Notes: generated by a model from the letters alone, not told the origin. Counted from the stretch's first letter, positions 8,629-16,962 are shown. The stretch is DNA of 46,790 nt from Caldilineae bacterium (GCA_011176545.1 DUEN01000006.1:1-46790), one strand, 5' to 3'. Made by a program: numbers and translations.

Positions 8629-9270
8629 TTACCCCTGCTTATAATCCAGGAGCACCACCTGGGTCTCATCAGGGAGCTGGGAAGCGCTCAACTTAAGCGC
8701 ATCCCGCGTCTCCACACTGCTGATCCCCATCGCGCGCAGGAACTTGTCGATCTTGTCCAATTTACAGGCACACGTGGGCGTCTTGTAATGCATGGGGATG
8801 ACGATGCGCGGCTCAAGCTGGCTGATGACCTCGGAGGCGCGGCTGGCGTCCAGGGTGCGGCCGCCGCCCACGGGGATCAACAGGACGCCGACCTCACCAA
8901 TGGCTTCGACCTGATCCTCCGAGAGCACATGCCCCAGATCGCCCAGGTGACATACGCTGATCCCATTGAAGTCGAACAGGAAGACAGTGTTACGCTCATC
9001 CGGCTGACCACGCTTGTGGGCATGCCACGTTGGGATCCCCGTGATGAAGATGCCGCGTATCTCGTACTCGCCCGGACCGTTCAACACCTTGGGATCCCCT
9101 CTGATCGCGCTGACGTGGGCATGGCCGGGAGCAGGATGGCTGCTCGTCACTACATCCGCCCGCAGGCGGGGAAGGGTATACCCCAGGCTTTTATCATACG
9201 GGTCCGTGATGATCGTGATGCCCTTCTCGCGCAGGCGAAAACAGGCATGTCCGTACCAGATGATCTCCAA
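8629..9270 (-). CDS. MBL-fold hydrolase-like protein with altered metal motif
   Basis: 213 aa, COG2220/UlaG-like metallo-beta-lactamase fold starting MEIIWYGHACFRL. The usual HxHxDH motif reads H45-P-A47-P-G49-H50, so the second His and the Asp are gone. The later ligands are present (CHLGDLGH with D111 and H114; IPMHYKT with H161). It may bind one metal or be catalytically altered. The start is TTG at 9270, with GAGGAG 6 nt upstream. First gene of a four-gene minus-strand operon (MBL, TPR, Trx-VKOR, methyltransferase) led by a good promoter. Confidence 0.8.
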   Translation of the reverse strand: MEIIWYGHACFRLREKGITIITDPYDKSLGYTLPRLRADVVTSSHPAPGHAHVSAIRGDPKVLNGPGEYEIRGIFITGIPTWHAHKRGQPDERNTVFLFDFNGISVCHLGDLGHVLSEDQVEAIGEVGVLLIPVGGGRTLDASRASEVISQLEPRIVIPMHYKTPTCACKLDKIDKFLRAMGISSVETRDALKLSASQLPDETQVVLLDYKQG

Positions 9271-9302
9271 CGGAGCCTCCTCGGTAAAGATGAATCCGCG
9301 TC

Positions 9303-9331
9303 ATTATACTCTAAAGGAGGAGGCGAAGCAA
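9303..9331 (-). promoter_or_regulatory. sigma70-type promoter of the MBL/TPR/Trx-VKOR/methyltransferase operon
   Basis: TTGCTT (9326-9331), a 17-bp spacer and a perfect TATAAT (9303-9308), about 33 nt before the TTG start at 9270. The rest of 9271-9567 holds only the 3' flank of the next gene and no further feature I can support. Confidence 0.7.
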
Positions 9332-9567
9332 CAACATGAAGATGCCGGTAGTATATCTTTTTTGGTGGAAACGAGAAGCAAGTTGTGTCCTCCACCATAC
9401 AGGCATGGCCTCCTTGCGACAACCACAGTTGAATGTAAAGCTACCGCGTGGCTCGCTTCCCCAAATTTCTACCACACTGGATACACTACCTGGGCGCTTC
9501 TCACATAAATAGAGCCCTAAGGATTCTCGGAACCCTTAAGGCCTCCGCCGCTGAAAGCCCGATAGCT

Positions 9568-9855
9568 TCAGCACTCCTCATCCCGATAACAATTTCCGAG
9601 GCGTTGAACCATACGGCGAAGGCAGGCATCCTCAGCCAGCCGGTATCGCCGCTCCTCGCCCTTTCCCTCCACCTCGAGGAGGCCGAGCAGAACCAGATCA
9701 TCCATCTCATCCTGTACCGCCTGGAGCCGATGTCCTGTCCGCAGCGCCACATCTCGCGCGGTCGTCACCGCCTCCAGGCGGTGTGCGAAATAGGCGATCA
9801 CATCCCGGCGGACGGGACTGTTGGCGAAGTACCGAACGAAGGTGAGCAGATCCAT
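9568..9855 (-). CDS. winged-helix (ArsR-like) DNA-binding protein
   Basis: 95 aa from the ATG at 9855. A single winged helix-turn-helix: helices RDVIAYFAHRLEA and TARDVALRTGHRLQAVQDEMDDLVLLGLLEV, then a wing EGKGEERRYRLAED. No metal-binding cysteines, so it is not a classical metal sensor. Likely a transcription regulator with an unknown target. The start is uncertain: in-frame ATGs at 9930 (AAGGGG upstream) and 9963 would add 25-36 residues without domain character. Confidence 0.65.
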   Translation of the reverse strand: MDLLTFVRYFANSPVRRDVIAYFAHRLEAVTTARDVALRTGHRLQAVQDEMDDLVLLGLLEVEGKGEERRYRLAEDACLRRMVQRLGNCYRDEEC

Positions 9856-9990
9856 ATCGATCCCTGGTCGGGGATCTTGCCCTGCCGTTGGCACAACACG
9901 ACTGGATTGAAGCAGAGATGCTCCCCACATAGGCACTGGCCCCTTGAGATAAGGTTGTGACATACGATCACGTGCAAAAGGCTAATGAAA

Positions 9991-10076
9991 GCGCGACACA
10001 TCTTTACCCGCCATAAACGGCGAAGCGGGTCAGGAGCGCTTCATACGTCTGGTATAGAGATGCATCGCACTTCACA
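9991..10076. repeat. MITE-like repeat, copy 1
   Basis: About 85 bp bounded by imperfect inverted ends: GCGCGACACATCT on the left, AGATGCATCGCAC on the right. It shares its left end (GCGACRCAYCTTTRCCCGCCA with one or two changes) and right end (AGATGCRTCGCACTTCA) with copy 2. It has no ORF of its own. Confidence 0.55.
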
Positions 10077-10112
10077 ACCTCCATAGACAATCCTCCTGCT
10101 CCGTGTTGATAT

Positions 10113-10180
10113 AAGGTGCGACGCACCTTTGCCCGCCACAGGGCTTCTCTCATCGCGACGGAGATGCGTCGCACTTCAAT
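10113..10180. repeat. MITE-like repeat, copy 2
   Basis: Its left end is a perfect 17-nt palindrome, AAGGTGCGACGCACCTT (10113-10129). The right end TGCGTCGCAC (10164-10173) is an exact inverted match to GTGCGACGCA (10117-10126). Same orientation as copy 1. Together with copy 1 it fills much of the 478-nt gap 9964-10441; the remainder holds only the promoter at 10353. Confidence 0.55.
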
Positions 10181-10352
10181 CGGAGCGGCCCCCCTGACAT
10201 CCAATAAATAGATTAACCTATGAGCGTGGCACAGAACAATAGTACTCACCAGCCAGGGCCCCAAGCCCTTACCCAGTACCTTTGGCACAAACGGATACCA
10301 TCTCCAACGTTGATGTCCCTCGGATCCGGGGACGCTCACGCCGGGGGGTAAT

Positions 10353-10381
10353 TTGACGGGCGCGCCGCGCCCGTTTATACT
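10353..10381 (+). promoter_or_regulatory. promoter with palindromic spacer, epimerase gene
   Basis: TTGACG (10353-10358), a 17-bp spacer and TATACT (10376-10381). The spacer region is a perfect inverted repeat with 9-bp arms, ACGGGCGCG and CGCGCCCGT around a single C (10356-10374), so a dimeric repressor or activator could bind between -35 and -10. Confidence 0.65.
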
Positions 10382-10441
10382 GGCGGTCGGTATCCTCGTC
10401 GTTAGCCCATACTTATGGAATCTTACGGAGTCTAAAGGCCT

Positions 10442-11386
10442 ATGCGTGTCCTGATAACGGGTGGGGCAGGATTCCTCGGCTCCGCGCTGGCGCGCCGCCT
10501 CGCCGCTGATGGGCATCACGTTCGCGTGCTGGATGACCTCAGCGCGGGGGATCCTTCCCGCCTGCCCCCCGAGGTCCTGTTCACTCGCGGCGATGTCCGC
10601 GATCGCCCCAAGCTGTGGACGGTGCTCCAAGGCGTGCAATGCGTGTTTCATCTGGCCGCTCGCGTCTCCGTGCCCGAGTCGGTGGCCTATCCTCGCGAGT
10701 ACAACGACGTCAACGTGGGGGGCACCGTCGCCCTGATGGAGGCGATGCGCGATGTCGGCGTGCGGCGGGTCGTCCTGGCCTCGTCCGGCACCGTGTATGG
10801 GAACCAGCCCAAACAACCCGTCGATGAGGACATGCGCCCCAACCCGTTGGCCCCTTATGCTGTCAGCAAGATCGCGGCGGAGCACTACGTCTTCACGCTG
10901 GGGGCGCTCTATGGCATCGAGACGGTCGCGCTCCGCATCTTCAACGCCTACGGGCCGGGCCAGCCCCTGCCCCCCGTGCACGCGCCCGTCATCCCCCAGT
11001 TCCTCAAGCAGACCCTGAGCGGGGGCTCCCTGGTCGTCTTCGGGGATGGGATGCAGACCCGAGACTTCGTCTACGTGGATGACGTGGTCGATGCGTTGAT
11101 CGCCGCGGCCACGGCCCCGGGCGTCGATCGACAGATCATCAACGTGGGCTCGGGTGAGGAGGTCAGCATCAACTCGCTGATCCGCACCATCGCCGAGGTC
11201 ACGGGTCGCCATCCATCGGTGCTATACAACGAGAAGGAGTCGGGCGGCGTATCGCGCCTGGTCGCCGACCTGAGGAAGGCGCGAGCGCTTCTGGGATACG
11301 AGCCTAAAGTAGACCTGCGAACGGGGCTGCAGCGGTTTCTGGCGGAGGACGGCCGCTTTCGCTCGAAAGCGGCCCAACACGCTTAG
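10442..11386 (+). CDS. NAD-dependent sugar epimerase/dehydratase (extended SDR)
   Basis: 314 aa. N-terminal Rossmann motif TGGAGFLG (residues 7-14), the SSGTVYG strand supplying the catalytic Ser/Thr, and Y139-A-V-S-K143 (YxxxK). The substrate-side motifs RIFNAYGPGQ and QTRDFVYVDDVVDA are typical of UDP-glucose 4-epimerase/GalE-like and NDP-sugar dehydratase subfamilies. The C-terminal LGYEPKVDLRTGLQRFLA is also usual. Probably makes a nucleotide sugar for surface polysaccharide or glycolipid, which fits the glycosylation genes later in the window. Specificity cannot be assigned. Followed by a strong hairpin terminator. Confidence 0.88.
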   Translation: MRVLITGGAGFLGSALARRLAADGHHVRVLDDLSAGDPSRLPPEVLFTRGDVRDRPKLWTVLQGVQCVFHLAARVSVPESVAYPREYNDVNVGGTVALMEAMRDVGVRRVVLASSGTVYGNQPKQPVDEDMRPNPLAPYAVSKIAAEHYVFTLGALYGIETVALRIFNAYGPGQPLPPVHAPVIPQFLKQTLSGGSLVVFGDGMQTRDFVYVDDVVDALIAAATAPGVDRQIINVGSGEEVSINSLIRTIAEVTGRHPSVLYNEKESGGVSRLVADLRKARALLGYEPKVDLRTGLQRFLAEDGRFRSKAAQHA

Positions 11387-11414
11387 CGCCCCACCCCAAA
11401 AGCTCTCGTATTTA

Positions 11415-11456
11415 GAAGGTGACCGGCACTTTCGGAAGTGCCGGTCACCTTCTTTG
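11415..11456 (+). terminator. rho-independent terminator after the epimerase
   Basis: A perfect 17-bp stem (GAAGGTGACCGGCACTT on the left, 4-nt loop TCGG) at 11415-11452 followed by TTTG. It lies 28 nt after the stop codon. Confidence 0.75.
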
Positions 11457-11467
11457 TCCCAGGACAA

Positions 11468-11487
11468 GGGCGATTCATAGATCGCCC
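11468..11487. repeat. short intergenic palindrome (GGCGATTCAT-type)
   Basis: GGGCGAT and ATCGCCC around TCATAG. It matches the core of the larger palindrome at 14831-14860. A second GC-rich imperfect inverted repeat (GACGCAGC / GCTGCGCC) follows near 11512-11531. Confidence 0.5.
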
Positions 11488-11558
11488 CAACTTTTGAGTC
11501 ATGGGGTGTAGCGGACGCAGCGGCGCTGCGCCCTTACCCACGTGACGGCGGATCGCCC

Positions 11559-12914
11559 TCAACGATGGACCACGACCAACGTCCCCAAGGGAGCCCATCG
11601 GTAGAGCCACTCGGCGTCGGACGTGCGTAGATTGACGCACCCGTGGCTCATGGGACGCCCAAAGTTGTTGTGCCAGTACGTGCCGTGTAGGGCGTATCCC
11701 TTGTAGAAATACATCACATACGGCACGTTCGGGAGATAGTATCCCGGGCCGGACATCGTCTGAGACCGAAGCTTGGTGTAAATCCTGAAACGCCCCAGGA
11801 CCGTGGGCGTCCTAGGCAGTCCCGTGCTCACCTTCGTGCTGAGGACGAGCCTGTTCCCCTCATAGGCGTTCAATGTCTGCGTGGTGACGTTAACCTCGAT
11901 CCACTTGCCCTCTGTTGGCGCCTGAACGCTGCGCGGCAGGGCACGTTGCGGCAGCTCGGGAGCAGGATCTGGGGATGACGTTGTACCATCGGCAGGGATC
12001 TTCAGCCGCTGGCCTACGTACAGGAGGTTGGGATTACGCAGGCGATTGGCGGCCAGAAGCGCTTGCACGCTGACCCCATACTTCCTGGCGATACTGGCCA
12101 GGTACTCGCCACGCTGGACCACGTGCACGGTGGGCCTGGAGACACTCCTCTGGGAGGCCGATGTCGTCGGCGCCGGCGTCGGCGTCATGGCCCTGAGATC
12201 CTTCTCCACGGACTCGGACGTAACCTCCGGTGACGTATCCAGCGCCTGTGCGGAAGCCAGAGCCGACCCTACCGCCGGAGTGGCCATCGCCTGAGGGATG
12301 GGAGCAGACCCCGCCGAGGCAGACCCAGATCCTACGCCTGATATCGGCGTAGGCGTCGGCGTGGGAGAGGGTGTTGGCGTTGGTGTAGGCGTTGGTGTGA
12401 AAGTGGGCGTAGGCGGTGGAGAGGATGTCGGCTTTAGCGATGGGGCAGGCGATGGAACGGGCCTCACCCGAACGTTCGCCGGACTCGGGATGCGTAACCG
12501 CTGCCCCACATACAGGCGATTCGCGTTGATCAATCGATTGGCCCGGATCAGCGCCTGAACCGTGACCCCATAGCGCTGAGCGATCAGCTCCAGATATTCC
12601 CCGGGGCGCACGATGTGGATCCGCTCATCGACCGGAGGGGCTGATGACCGCGCGGAGGAGACAGGTATCCGCAGGCGCTGCCCCACGTACACGAAGTTGG
12701 GATTGCGCAAGCCATTATACGTGGCGATCTGGGCGATGGTGACGTGATACCGCGCCGCGATGCTCGCCAGCGTCTCTCCCCGCCGCACCACGTGGATGAT
12801 CTCATCCGCATCGGGGGCGTCAGCGGGCTGCGCCAGCACCCCCATCGGGAAGATAAGTGCGAGGATCAATGCAAGACAGGCTCCCCATACGATGGCTCGG
12901 GATCCGGTGGTCAT
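11559..12914 (-). CDS. L,D-transpeptidase with three LysM domains
   Basis: 451 aa. Signal peptide (about 1-30, ALILALIFPMGVLAQ). Two LysM peptidoglycan-binding domains follow (HVVRRGETLASIAARYHV, HIVRPGEYLELIAQRYGV), then a long Pro-Thr-Pro linker, a third LysM (HVVQRGEYLASIARKYGV) and a C-terminal YkuD domain. The active site is HGTYWHNNFGRPMSHGCVNL, with the catalytic Cys at about residue 426. It forms 3-3 peptide cross-links or attaches proteins in the wall, outside the membrane. Start chosen at 12914 (GAGAAGGAG upstream and a signal peptide at the new N-terminus); the ORF extends 35 codons further upstream but overlaps the promoter. The linker is written in a degenerate GGYGTN hexamer repeat (12340-12415). 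Confidence 0.92.
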   Translation of the reverse strand: MTTGSRAIVWGACLALILALIFPMGVLAQPADAPDADEIIHVVRRGETLASIAARYHVTIAQIATYNGLRNPNFVYVGQRLRIPVSSARSSAPPVDERIHIVRPGEYLELIAQRYGVTVQALIRANRLINANRLYVGQRLRIPSPANVRVRPVPSPAPSLKPTSSPPPTPTFTPTPTPTPTPSPTPTPTPISGVGSGSASAGSAPIPQAMATPAVGSALASAQALDTSPEVTSESVEKDLRAMTPTPAPTTSASQRSVSRPTVHVVQRGEYLASIARKYGVSVQALLAANRLRNPNLLYVGQRLKIPADGTTSSPDPAPELPQRALPRSVQAPTEGKWIEVNVTTQTLNAYEGNRLVLSTKVSTGLPRTPTVLGRFRIYTKLRSQTMSGPGYYLPNVPYVMYFYKGYALHGTYWHNNFGRPMSHGCVNLRTSDAEWLYRWAPLGTLVVVHR

Positions 12915-12987
12915 GGCAGGCTCCTTCTCGCCGTGAGGTGGATGATCGCGACCCTCCCAAGGCAGATTATTCATCATTCGGGTCGTT

Positions 12988-13016
12988 AGTATAGCAGAAA
13001 CTCGTCGAGATGGCAA
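12988..13016 (-). promoter_or_regulatory. sigma70-type promoter of the LysM/L,D-transpeptidase
   Basis: TTGCCA (13011-13016), a 17-bp spacer and TATACT (12988-12993) on the minus strand, about 75 nt before the ATG at 12914. Confidence 0.65.
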
Positions 13017-13062
13017 CAAATGTAATAGACTATATTGGATGGCTCAATCCGCCCTCCCACCC

Positions 13063-13091
13063 TGGACATCCCCGCTGATTTCCGATAAGAT
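13063..13091 (+). promoter_or_regulatory. possible promoter of the gamma-glutamyltransferase homologue
   Basis: TGGACA (13063-13068), a 17-bp spacer and TAAGAT (13086-13091), 32 nt before the start at 13124. Weaker match than the other promoters listed. Confidence 0.4.
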
Positions 13092-13123
13092 GAGGCCGCA
13101 TCACGTCTGGACATGGAGGAGCC

Positions 13124-14797
13124 ATGAACTTCGACGCCGTCTTTCGATCACGCCGCAGCAACGTGATGGCCACGCGCGGCATCGTGGCCACTAGCCAGCC
13201 GCTGGCCGCCCAGGCCGGGCTGGACATCCTGAAAGCTGGCGGCAACGCGGCCGACGCCGCCGTCGCCACCGCGGCCATGCTCAACGTCGTTGAGCCCATC
13301 TCCACCGGCATCGGCGGCGACTGCTTCGCCCTCTATTACGACGCCAAAACGAAGACGGTCACGGCGCTGAACGGGTCGGGCCGGGCCCCGGCCGCCGCCT
13401 CCATCGAGGAGCTGCGCCGACTGGGGTACACGAAGATGCCCAGCTTCACCGGCCACACGGTCACCATCCCCGGCACCGTGGCCGGATGGGCCGATCTGCT
13501 GGAGCGCCACGGCCGCATGACCCTGGCTGATGTGTTGCAGCCGGCCATCTGGACGGCTGAGAACGGCTACCCGGTCACGGAGCTGATCGCCACCGGCTGG
13601 GCGCGCCAGGTGAAGAAGCTGCTGCGCGCTCCCGACTGGGAGAGCGGCGATCTGGACAACGGGCCGGAGCAACCCAGCGGCCATGAGCTGCTGATCGATG
13701 GCCGGGCGCCGCGGCCGGGCGAGATCATGCGCCTCCCCACCTTGGCCGAGACGCTGCGCGGCATCGCCGCCGAGGGCAAGGATTACATCTACAAGGGCGA
13801 GTTCGCCCGTAAGCTCAGCGAGCATGTGCAGCGATACGGCGGTTGGATCACGCCCGAGGACATGGCCACCCACACATCCACCTGGGATGAGCCCATCACC
13901 GCGGAGTATCGGGGCGTCACGTTATACGAGTGTCCCCCAAACGGCCAGGGGTTGGCCGCCATCATCGCCGTGAACCTGGCCGCGGGGTTCGACCTGGCCG
14001 CCATGAGCCCGGCGGACCGGCTGCACGTGATGATCGAGTGTATGCGCCTGGCCTTCGCCGATGCTCAGCGTTGGGTGTGCGACCCGCGCGTGGTGGATAT
14101 CCCGCTGGAGGAATTGATCAGCCCCGAGTACGCCGAACGACGCCGCCAGCGCATCGACATGCATCAGGCGGCCCAGGACGTCCCCTATGGCATCCCCATG
14201 GCCGGATCGGACACGGTGTACCTCAGCGTGGTGGATGGCGAGGGGAACGCGTGCAGCTTCATCAACAGCTTGTACATGGGTACGGGGACCGGCCTGGTGG
14301 TACCGGGCACGGGGGTCAGCTTGCAGAACCGGGGAGCGCTCTTCGTGCTCGATCCGGAGCACCCCAACGCGCTGGCGTCCAATAAGCGCCCGTACCACAC
14401 CATCATCCCAGCCATGACGACCCGGGACGGCGAGCTGCACGCCTGTTTCGGGGTGATGGGCGGCTACATGCAGCCGCAGGGGCATTTCCAGATGCTGGTG
14501 AACATGCTGGACCTGGGGATGGCGCCGCAGCAGGCGTTGGACGTGCCTCGCTGGATGCTGGCGGGGCCGGACGCGGGGCTGGGCGCTCAGGAGCCGGGCG
14601 GGCTGGTCATGATCGAGGAAGGCTGGGATTTCGGCGTCATGGCCGAGCTGGCGCGGCGTGGGCATCGGCTGGCGCCAGTGGACGGCTTCGGCCGGGTCGT
14701 GTTCGGCGGCGGGCAGATCATCCTGCGCGATCCGGATACGGGCGTGCTCATCGCCGGCAGCGACCCGCGCAAGGACGGCTGCGCAGTGGGATGGTGA
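13124..14797 (+). CDS. gamma-glutamyltranspeptidase family protein
   Basis: 557 aa, the usual size for the Ntn-hydrolase gamma-glutamyltransferase family. N-terminal GIVATSQPLAAQAGLDILKAGGNAADAAVAT and PISTGIGGDCFALYYD are hallmark segments. The autoprocessing nucleophile is likely T364 in SDTVYLSVVDGEGNACSFIN, matching the TT/S-H-x-S position of classical enzymes. Also present is the NKRPYHTIIPAM segment. It has no signal peptide, so it probably acts in the cytoplasm, unlike classical secreted enzymes. It is next to, but convergent with, a peptide importer operon, which would fit use of gamma-glutamyl peptides (inference). SD GGAGGA 3-4 nt before the ATG. Confidence 0.9.
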   Translation: MNFDAVFRSRRSNVMATRGIVATSQPLAAQAGLDILKAGGNAADAAVATAAMLNVVEPISTGIGGDCFALYYDAKTKTVTALNGSGRAPAAASIEELRRLGYTKMPSFTGHTVTIPGTVAGWADLLERHGRMTLADVLQPAIWTAENGYPVTELIATGWARQVKKLLRAPDWESGDLDNGPEQPSGHELLIDGRAPRPGEIMRLPTLAETLRGIAAEGKDYIYKGEFARKLSEHVQRYGGWITPEDMATHTSTWDEPITAEYRGVTLYECPPNGQGLAAIIAVNLAAGFDLAAMSPADRLHVMIECMRLAFADAQRWVCDPRVVDIPLEELISPEYAERRRQRIDMHQAAQDVPYGIPMAGSDTVYLSVVDGEGNACSFINSLYMGTGTGLVVPGTGVSLQNRGALFVLDPEHPNALASNKRPYHTIIPAMTTRDGELHACFGVMGGYMQPQGHFQMLVNMLDLGMAPQQALDVPRWMLAGPDAGLGAQEPGGLVMIEEGWDFGVMAELARRGHRLAPVDGFGRVVFGGGQIILRDPDTGVLIAGSDPRKDGCAVGW

Positions 14798-14803
14798 GGT
14801 AAG

Positions 14804-14821
14804 GGCGCACGACCGTGCGCC
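14804..14821. repeat. palindrome, GGCGCACG family
   Basis: Arms GGCGCACG and CGTGCGCC around AC, 6 nt after the stop codon of the preceding gene. Core shared with 15016-15041. Confidence 0.6.
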
Positions 14822-14830
14822 AATCTGGTG

Positions 14831-14860
14831 GGTAGCGGCGATTCATGAATCGCCGCTACC
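14831..14860. repeat. perfect 30-bp palindrome
   Basis: The half-site GGTAGCGGCGATTCA is followed directly by its exact reverse complement with no spacer. The core GGCGATTCAT recurs at 11468-11487. No T-tract follows, so it is not a simple terminator. Confidence 0.75.
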
Positions 14861-14960
14861 ACGCCCGCCAGATCGCCGTTGCTGTGGATCGCCCTACAGG
14901 ATTCTGTCTGTCGCCTCTTAGAGGCCAGAACTCATATGTTGCTTTATCTGGACGAAGAAT

Positions 14961-14998
14961 AAAACATAAGGGGCGTGAGTCCCGCTCACGCCCCTTAT
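14961..14998 (-). terminator. terminator of the peptide-transporter operon
   Basis: A perfect 14-bp stem (ATAAGGGGCGTGAG, 5-nt loop) at 14966-14998. On the minus strand it is followed by GTTTTATT, so it terminates transcripts from the solute-binding-protein gene. Confidence 0.65.
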
Positions 14999-15015
14999 TA
15001 CGCCGACTACGCAAC

Positions 15016-15041
15016 GAGGGGCGCACGGCCGTGCGCCCCTC
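15016..15041. repeat. perfect 26-bp palindrome, GGCGCACG family
   Basis: GAGGGGCGCACGG joined directly to its reverse complement, 7 nt after the stop codon of the solute-binding protein. Shares its core with 14804-14821. Confidence 0.7.
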
Positions 15042-15048
15042 CAAAACT

Positions 15049-16878
15049 TTACTTCTTGCCGCGCGGGTAGTCGAAGACCTCTTTGCTGACGTACACCGTG
15101 TACGAGGTGACGCCGATGCTCTCCATGCACGGCCAGTGACAGGCGGCCACGCCCCACTTATCGGGCTCTAGCTGCTCACCCTTGATGTAGGGCTTCCACA
15201 TGTCGCCAGGCGTCACATGCCATAGGAAGACGCCGCCCACGTCCTCCGAGAGGATGTGCTGCGCCTTGACGAACATCTCATGCCGCCGCTCCGGATCACC
15301 CATCAGCGAGGAGGCCTCGGTCACCAGGCGATCGAACTCCTCGTTGGTCCAGGCATGGCGCCCGCCGGACTTCCAGATACCGAGCAGGTTGGAGGCATCG
15401 AAGTAGTCCATGCCATAGGAGACCATGCCGAAGGTGATCTCGTGAGCGTTCATCTTCTCCATGAAGATCTTCTGCTCCTTGTTGCTCACATCGACCTCGA
15501 TGCCCAGCACCTCCTTGATCATGGAGGCGATGGCGTTGCCGATGGCCTGGCCCAGCTCCGCCTCCTGCCGCAGCCAGAGGGTGAGCTTGGGGAAGCCCTC
15601 CCCATTGGGATAACCGGCCTCCGCCAGCAACTGGCGGGCCAGCTCGGGATCGAAGCCCTGATACGGTTTCAGCTCCTCCGGGTCCACCGCATCTGGATAG
15701 CCGGGCATGAGCATGCCGTAAGCCGGGCGGCCCAGGATCTTGATGATGTTGTTCACCAGCGCCTCGCGGTCGATGGCATGAGCGAAGGCCTGGCGCACCC
15801 GCACGTCGTTGAAGGGCGGATTATAGGCGTCGAAGAAGAGATAGTGCGTGCGGAAGTCGCCGAAGCCCGGATGGTACTGCTTCTGCAGCTCGGGGTCGGA
15901 CATGATGAAGTCCAGATCGCCAGGTGAGAACGTCCGCGCCCAGTCCACCTCATCGGCCAGGTAGGCGTCAAACTCCGTATCCAGGTCGCCGATGATGAAG
16001 ATGAACCGCTCCAGATACGGCTTGCGCCGGCCGGTGTAGTTGAGATTGGGCCCCAGGACGATCCGCTTCCCCTTGGTCCACTCCTCCAGGATCCACGGCT
16101 CCGAGGAGACGGACGTCTTGGGATCGTTGTTGTAGTACACGCCGTACTTCTCCACCTGGTGCTTGGCCAGCGGGCGGGAGAAGATCATGGTGGCCGGCGT
16201 GTAGGGCGCGGGGCGCTCCGTCACGATCTGCAGCGTATGATCATCCAGGGCCTTCACGCCCAGCTCGGTCGGCGGCAGCTCGCCCTTGATGATCTTATCC
16301 CAGTTCTTGGGATTGCACGAGAACCCCCAGTACCAGGCGAAGTCGTAGCCATGCTCCGGGTCCGCCATATACTGGAAGGTCCACTCATAGTCATATGCGG
16401 TGACGGGGACGCCATCGCTCCACTTCAGGTTCGGGTCGAGATGGAACGTCCAGGTGAGCCCATCGTCGGCCACCTCCCAGGACAGCGCGGCCCCCGGCTC
16501 CAGCTCGAAGTTCTTGTTGAGCTGGACCAGCGGCGTGCTCAGAGTCTGCCAGGGCGGATCCGGCCGGCTGTATACCGTCACCGGGAAGTCCAGGCTCTCC
16601 CCATCGCGGGCCATGATGCGGATGTACTGCTGTTCCGGCGGGGCCGCGTCGGCGGGCAGCCTGACGCCAAAGGCGTTCACGTACTCGCCTACTTCCTTTG
16701 TGGGCGCGGGAGTGGGAGTCGCTGGCGCCAACCGTGTAGGGGCCTCCGGCTTCGGCAACGGCGTCGGCGTCGGCAATGTCGGGGTCGCCGGCGCGCAGGC
16801 CGCCAGGATGGCCCCGGCACCGCTCAGGCCCATCCACTTCAGCATCTGTCTTCTGGAGAGGAGACGCTTCTCAGCCAT
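15049..16878 (-). CDS. peptide ABC transporter solute-binding lipoprotein (family 5)
   Basis: 609 aa from the ATG at 16878 (SD AGGAGG 7-8 nt upstream; the ATG 6 nt earlier is too close to it). The N-terminus has SRRQMLKWMGLSGAGAILAAC: a twin-Arg-like, hydrophobic export signal ending in a lipobox with the lipidated Cys at residue 28. A Pro/Thr-rich tether follows, then an SBP_bac_5 fold (GAALSWEVADDGLTWTFHLD, FAHAIDREALVNNI, LLAEAGYPNGEG). It binds oligopeptides or similar solutes outside the membrane. Downstream of the two permease genes in one operon. Confidence 0.9.
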   Translation of the reverse strand: MAEKRLLSRRQMLKWMGLSGAGAILAACAPATPTLPTPTPLPKPEAPTRLAPATPTPAPTKEVGEYVNAFGVRLPADAAPPEQQYIRIMARDGESLDFPVTVYSRPDPPWQTLSTPLVQLNKNFELEPGAALSWEVADDGLTWTFHLDPNLKWSDGVPVTAYDYEWTFQYMADPEHGYDFAWYWGFSCNPKNWDKIIKGELPPTELGVKALDDHTLQIVTERPAPYTPATMIFSRPLAKHQVEKYGVYYNNDPKTSVSSEPWILEEWTKGKRIVLGPNLNYTGRRKPYLERFIFIIGDLDTEFDAYLADEVDWARTFSPGDLDFIMSDPELQKQYHPGFGDFRTHYLFFDAYNPPFNDVRVRQAFAHAIDREALVNNIIKILGRPAYGMLMPGYPDAVDPEELKPYQGFDPELARQLLAEAGYPNGEGFPKLTLWLRQEAELGQAIGNAIASMIKEVLGIEVDVSNKEQKIFMEKMNAHEITFGMVSYGMDYFDASNLLGIWKSGGRHAWTNEEFDRLVTEASSLMGDPERRHEMFVKAQHILSEDVGGVFLWHVTPGDMWKPYIKGEQLEPDKWGVAACHWPCMESIGVTSYTVYVSKEVFDYPRGKK

Positions 16879-16962
16879 CCTCATTCCTCCTTATTCTCGC
16901 GGGGAGGGGGATACAACCCCGCCTTTCTTAATAAATCAACCGATCGTTAAAGCCGTTCCACA

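Noticed and set aside
10004..11212. 402-codon open frame on the minus strand
   Set aside because: Covers the epimerase in antisense and continues into repeat DNA; no recognisable motif.
12340..12415. GGYGTN hexamer repeat as a microsatellite of interest
   Set aside because: A 6-nt period simply encodes the Thr-Pro linker of the LysM/L,D-transpeptidase, common in such wall proteins, and is unlike the frame-breaking 7/8-nt arrays.
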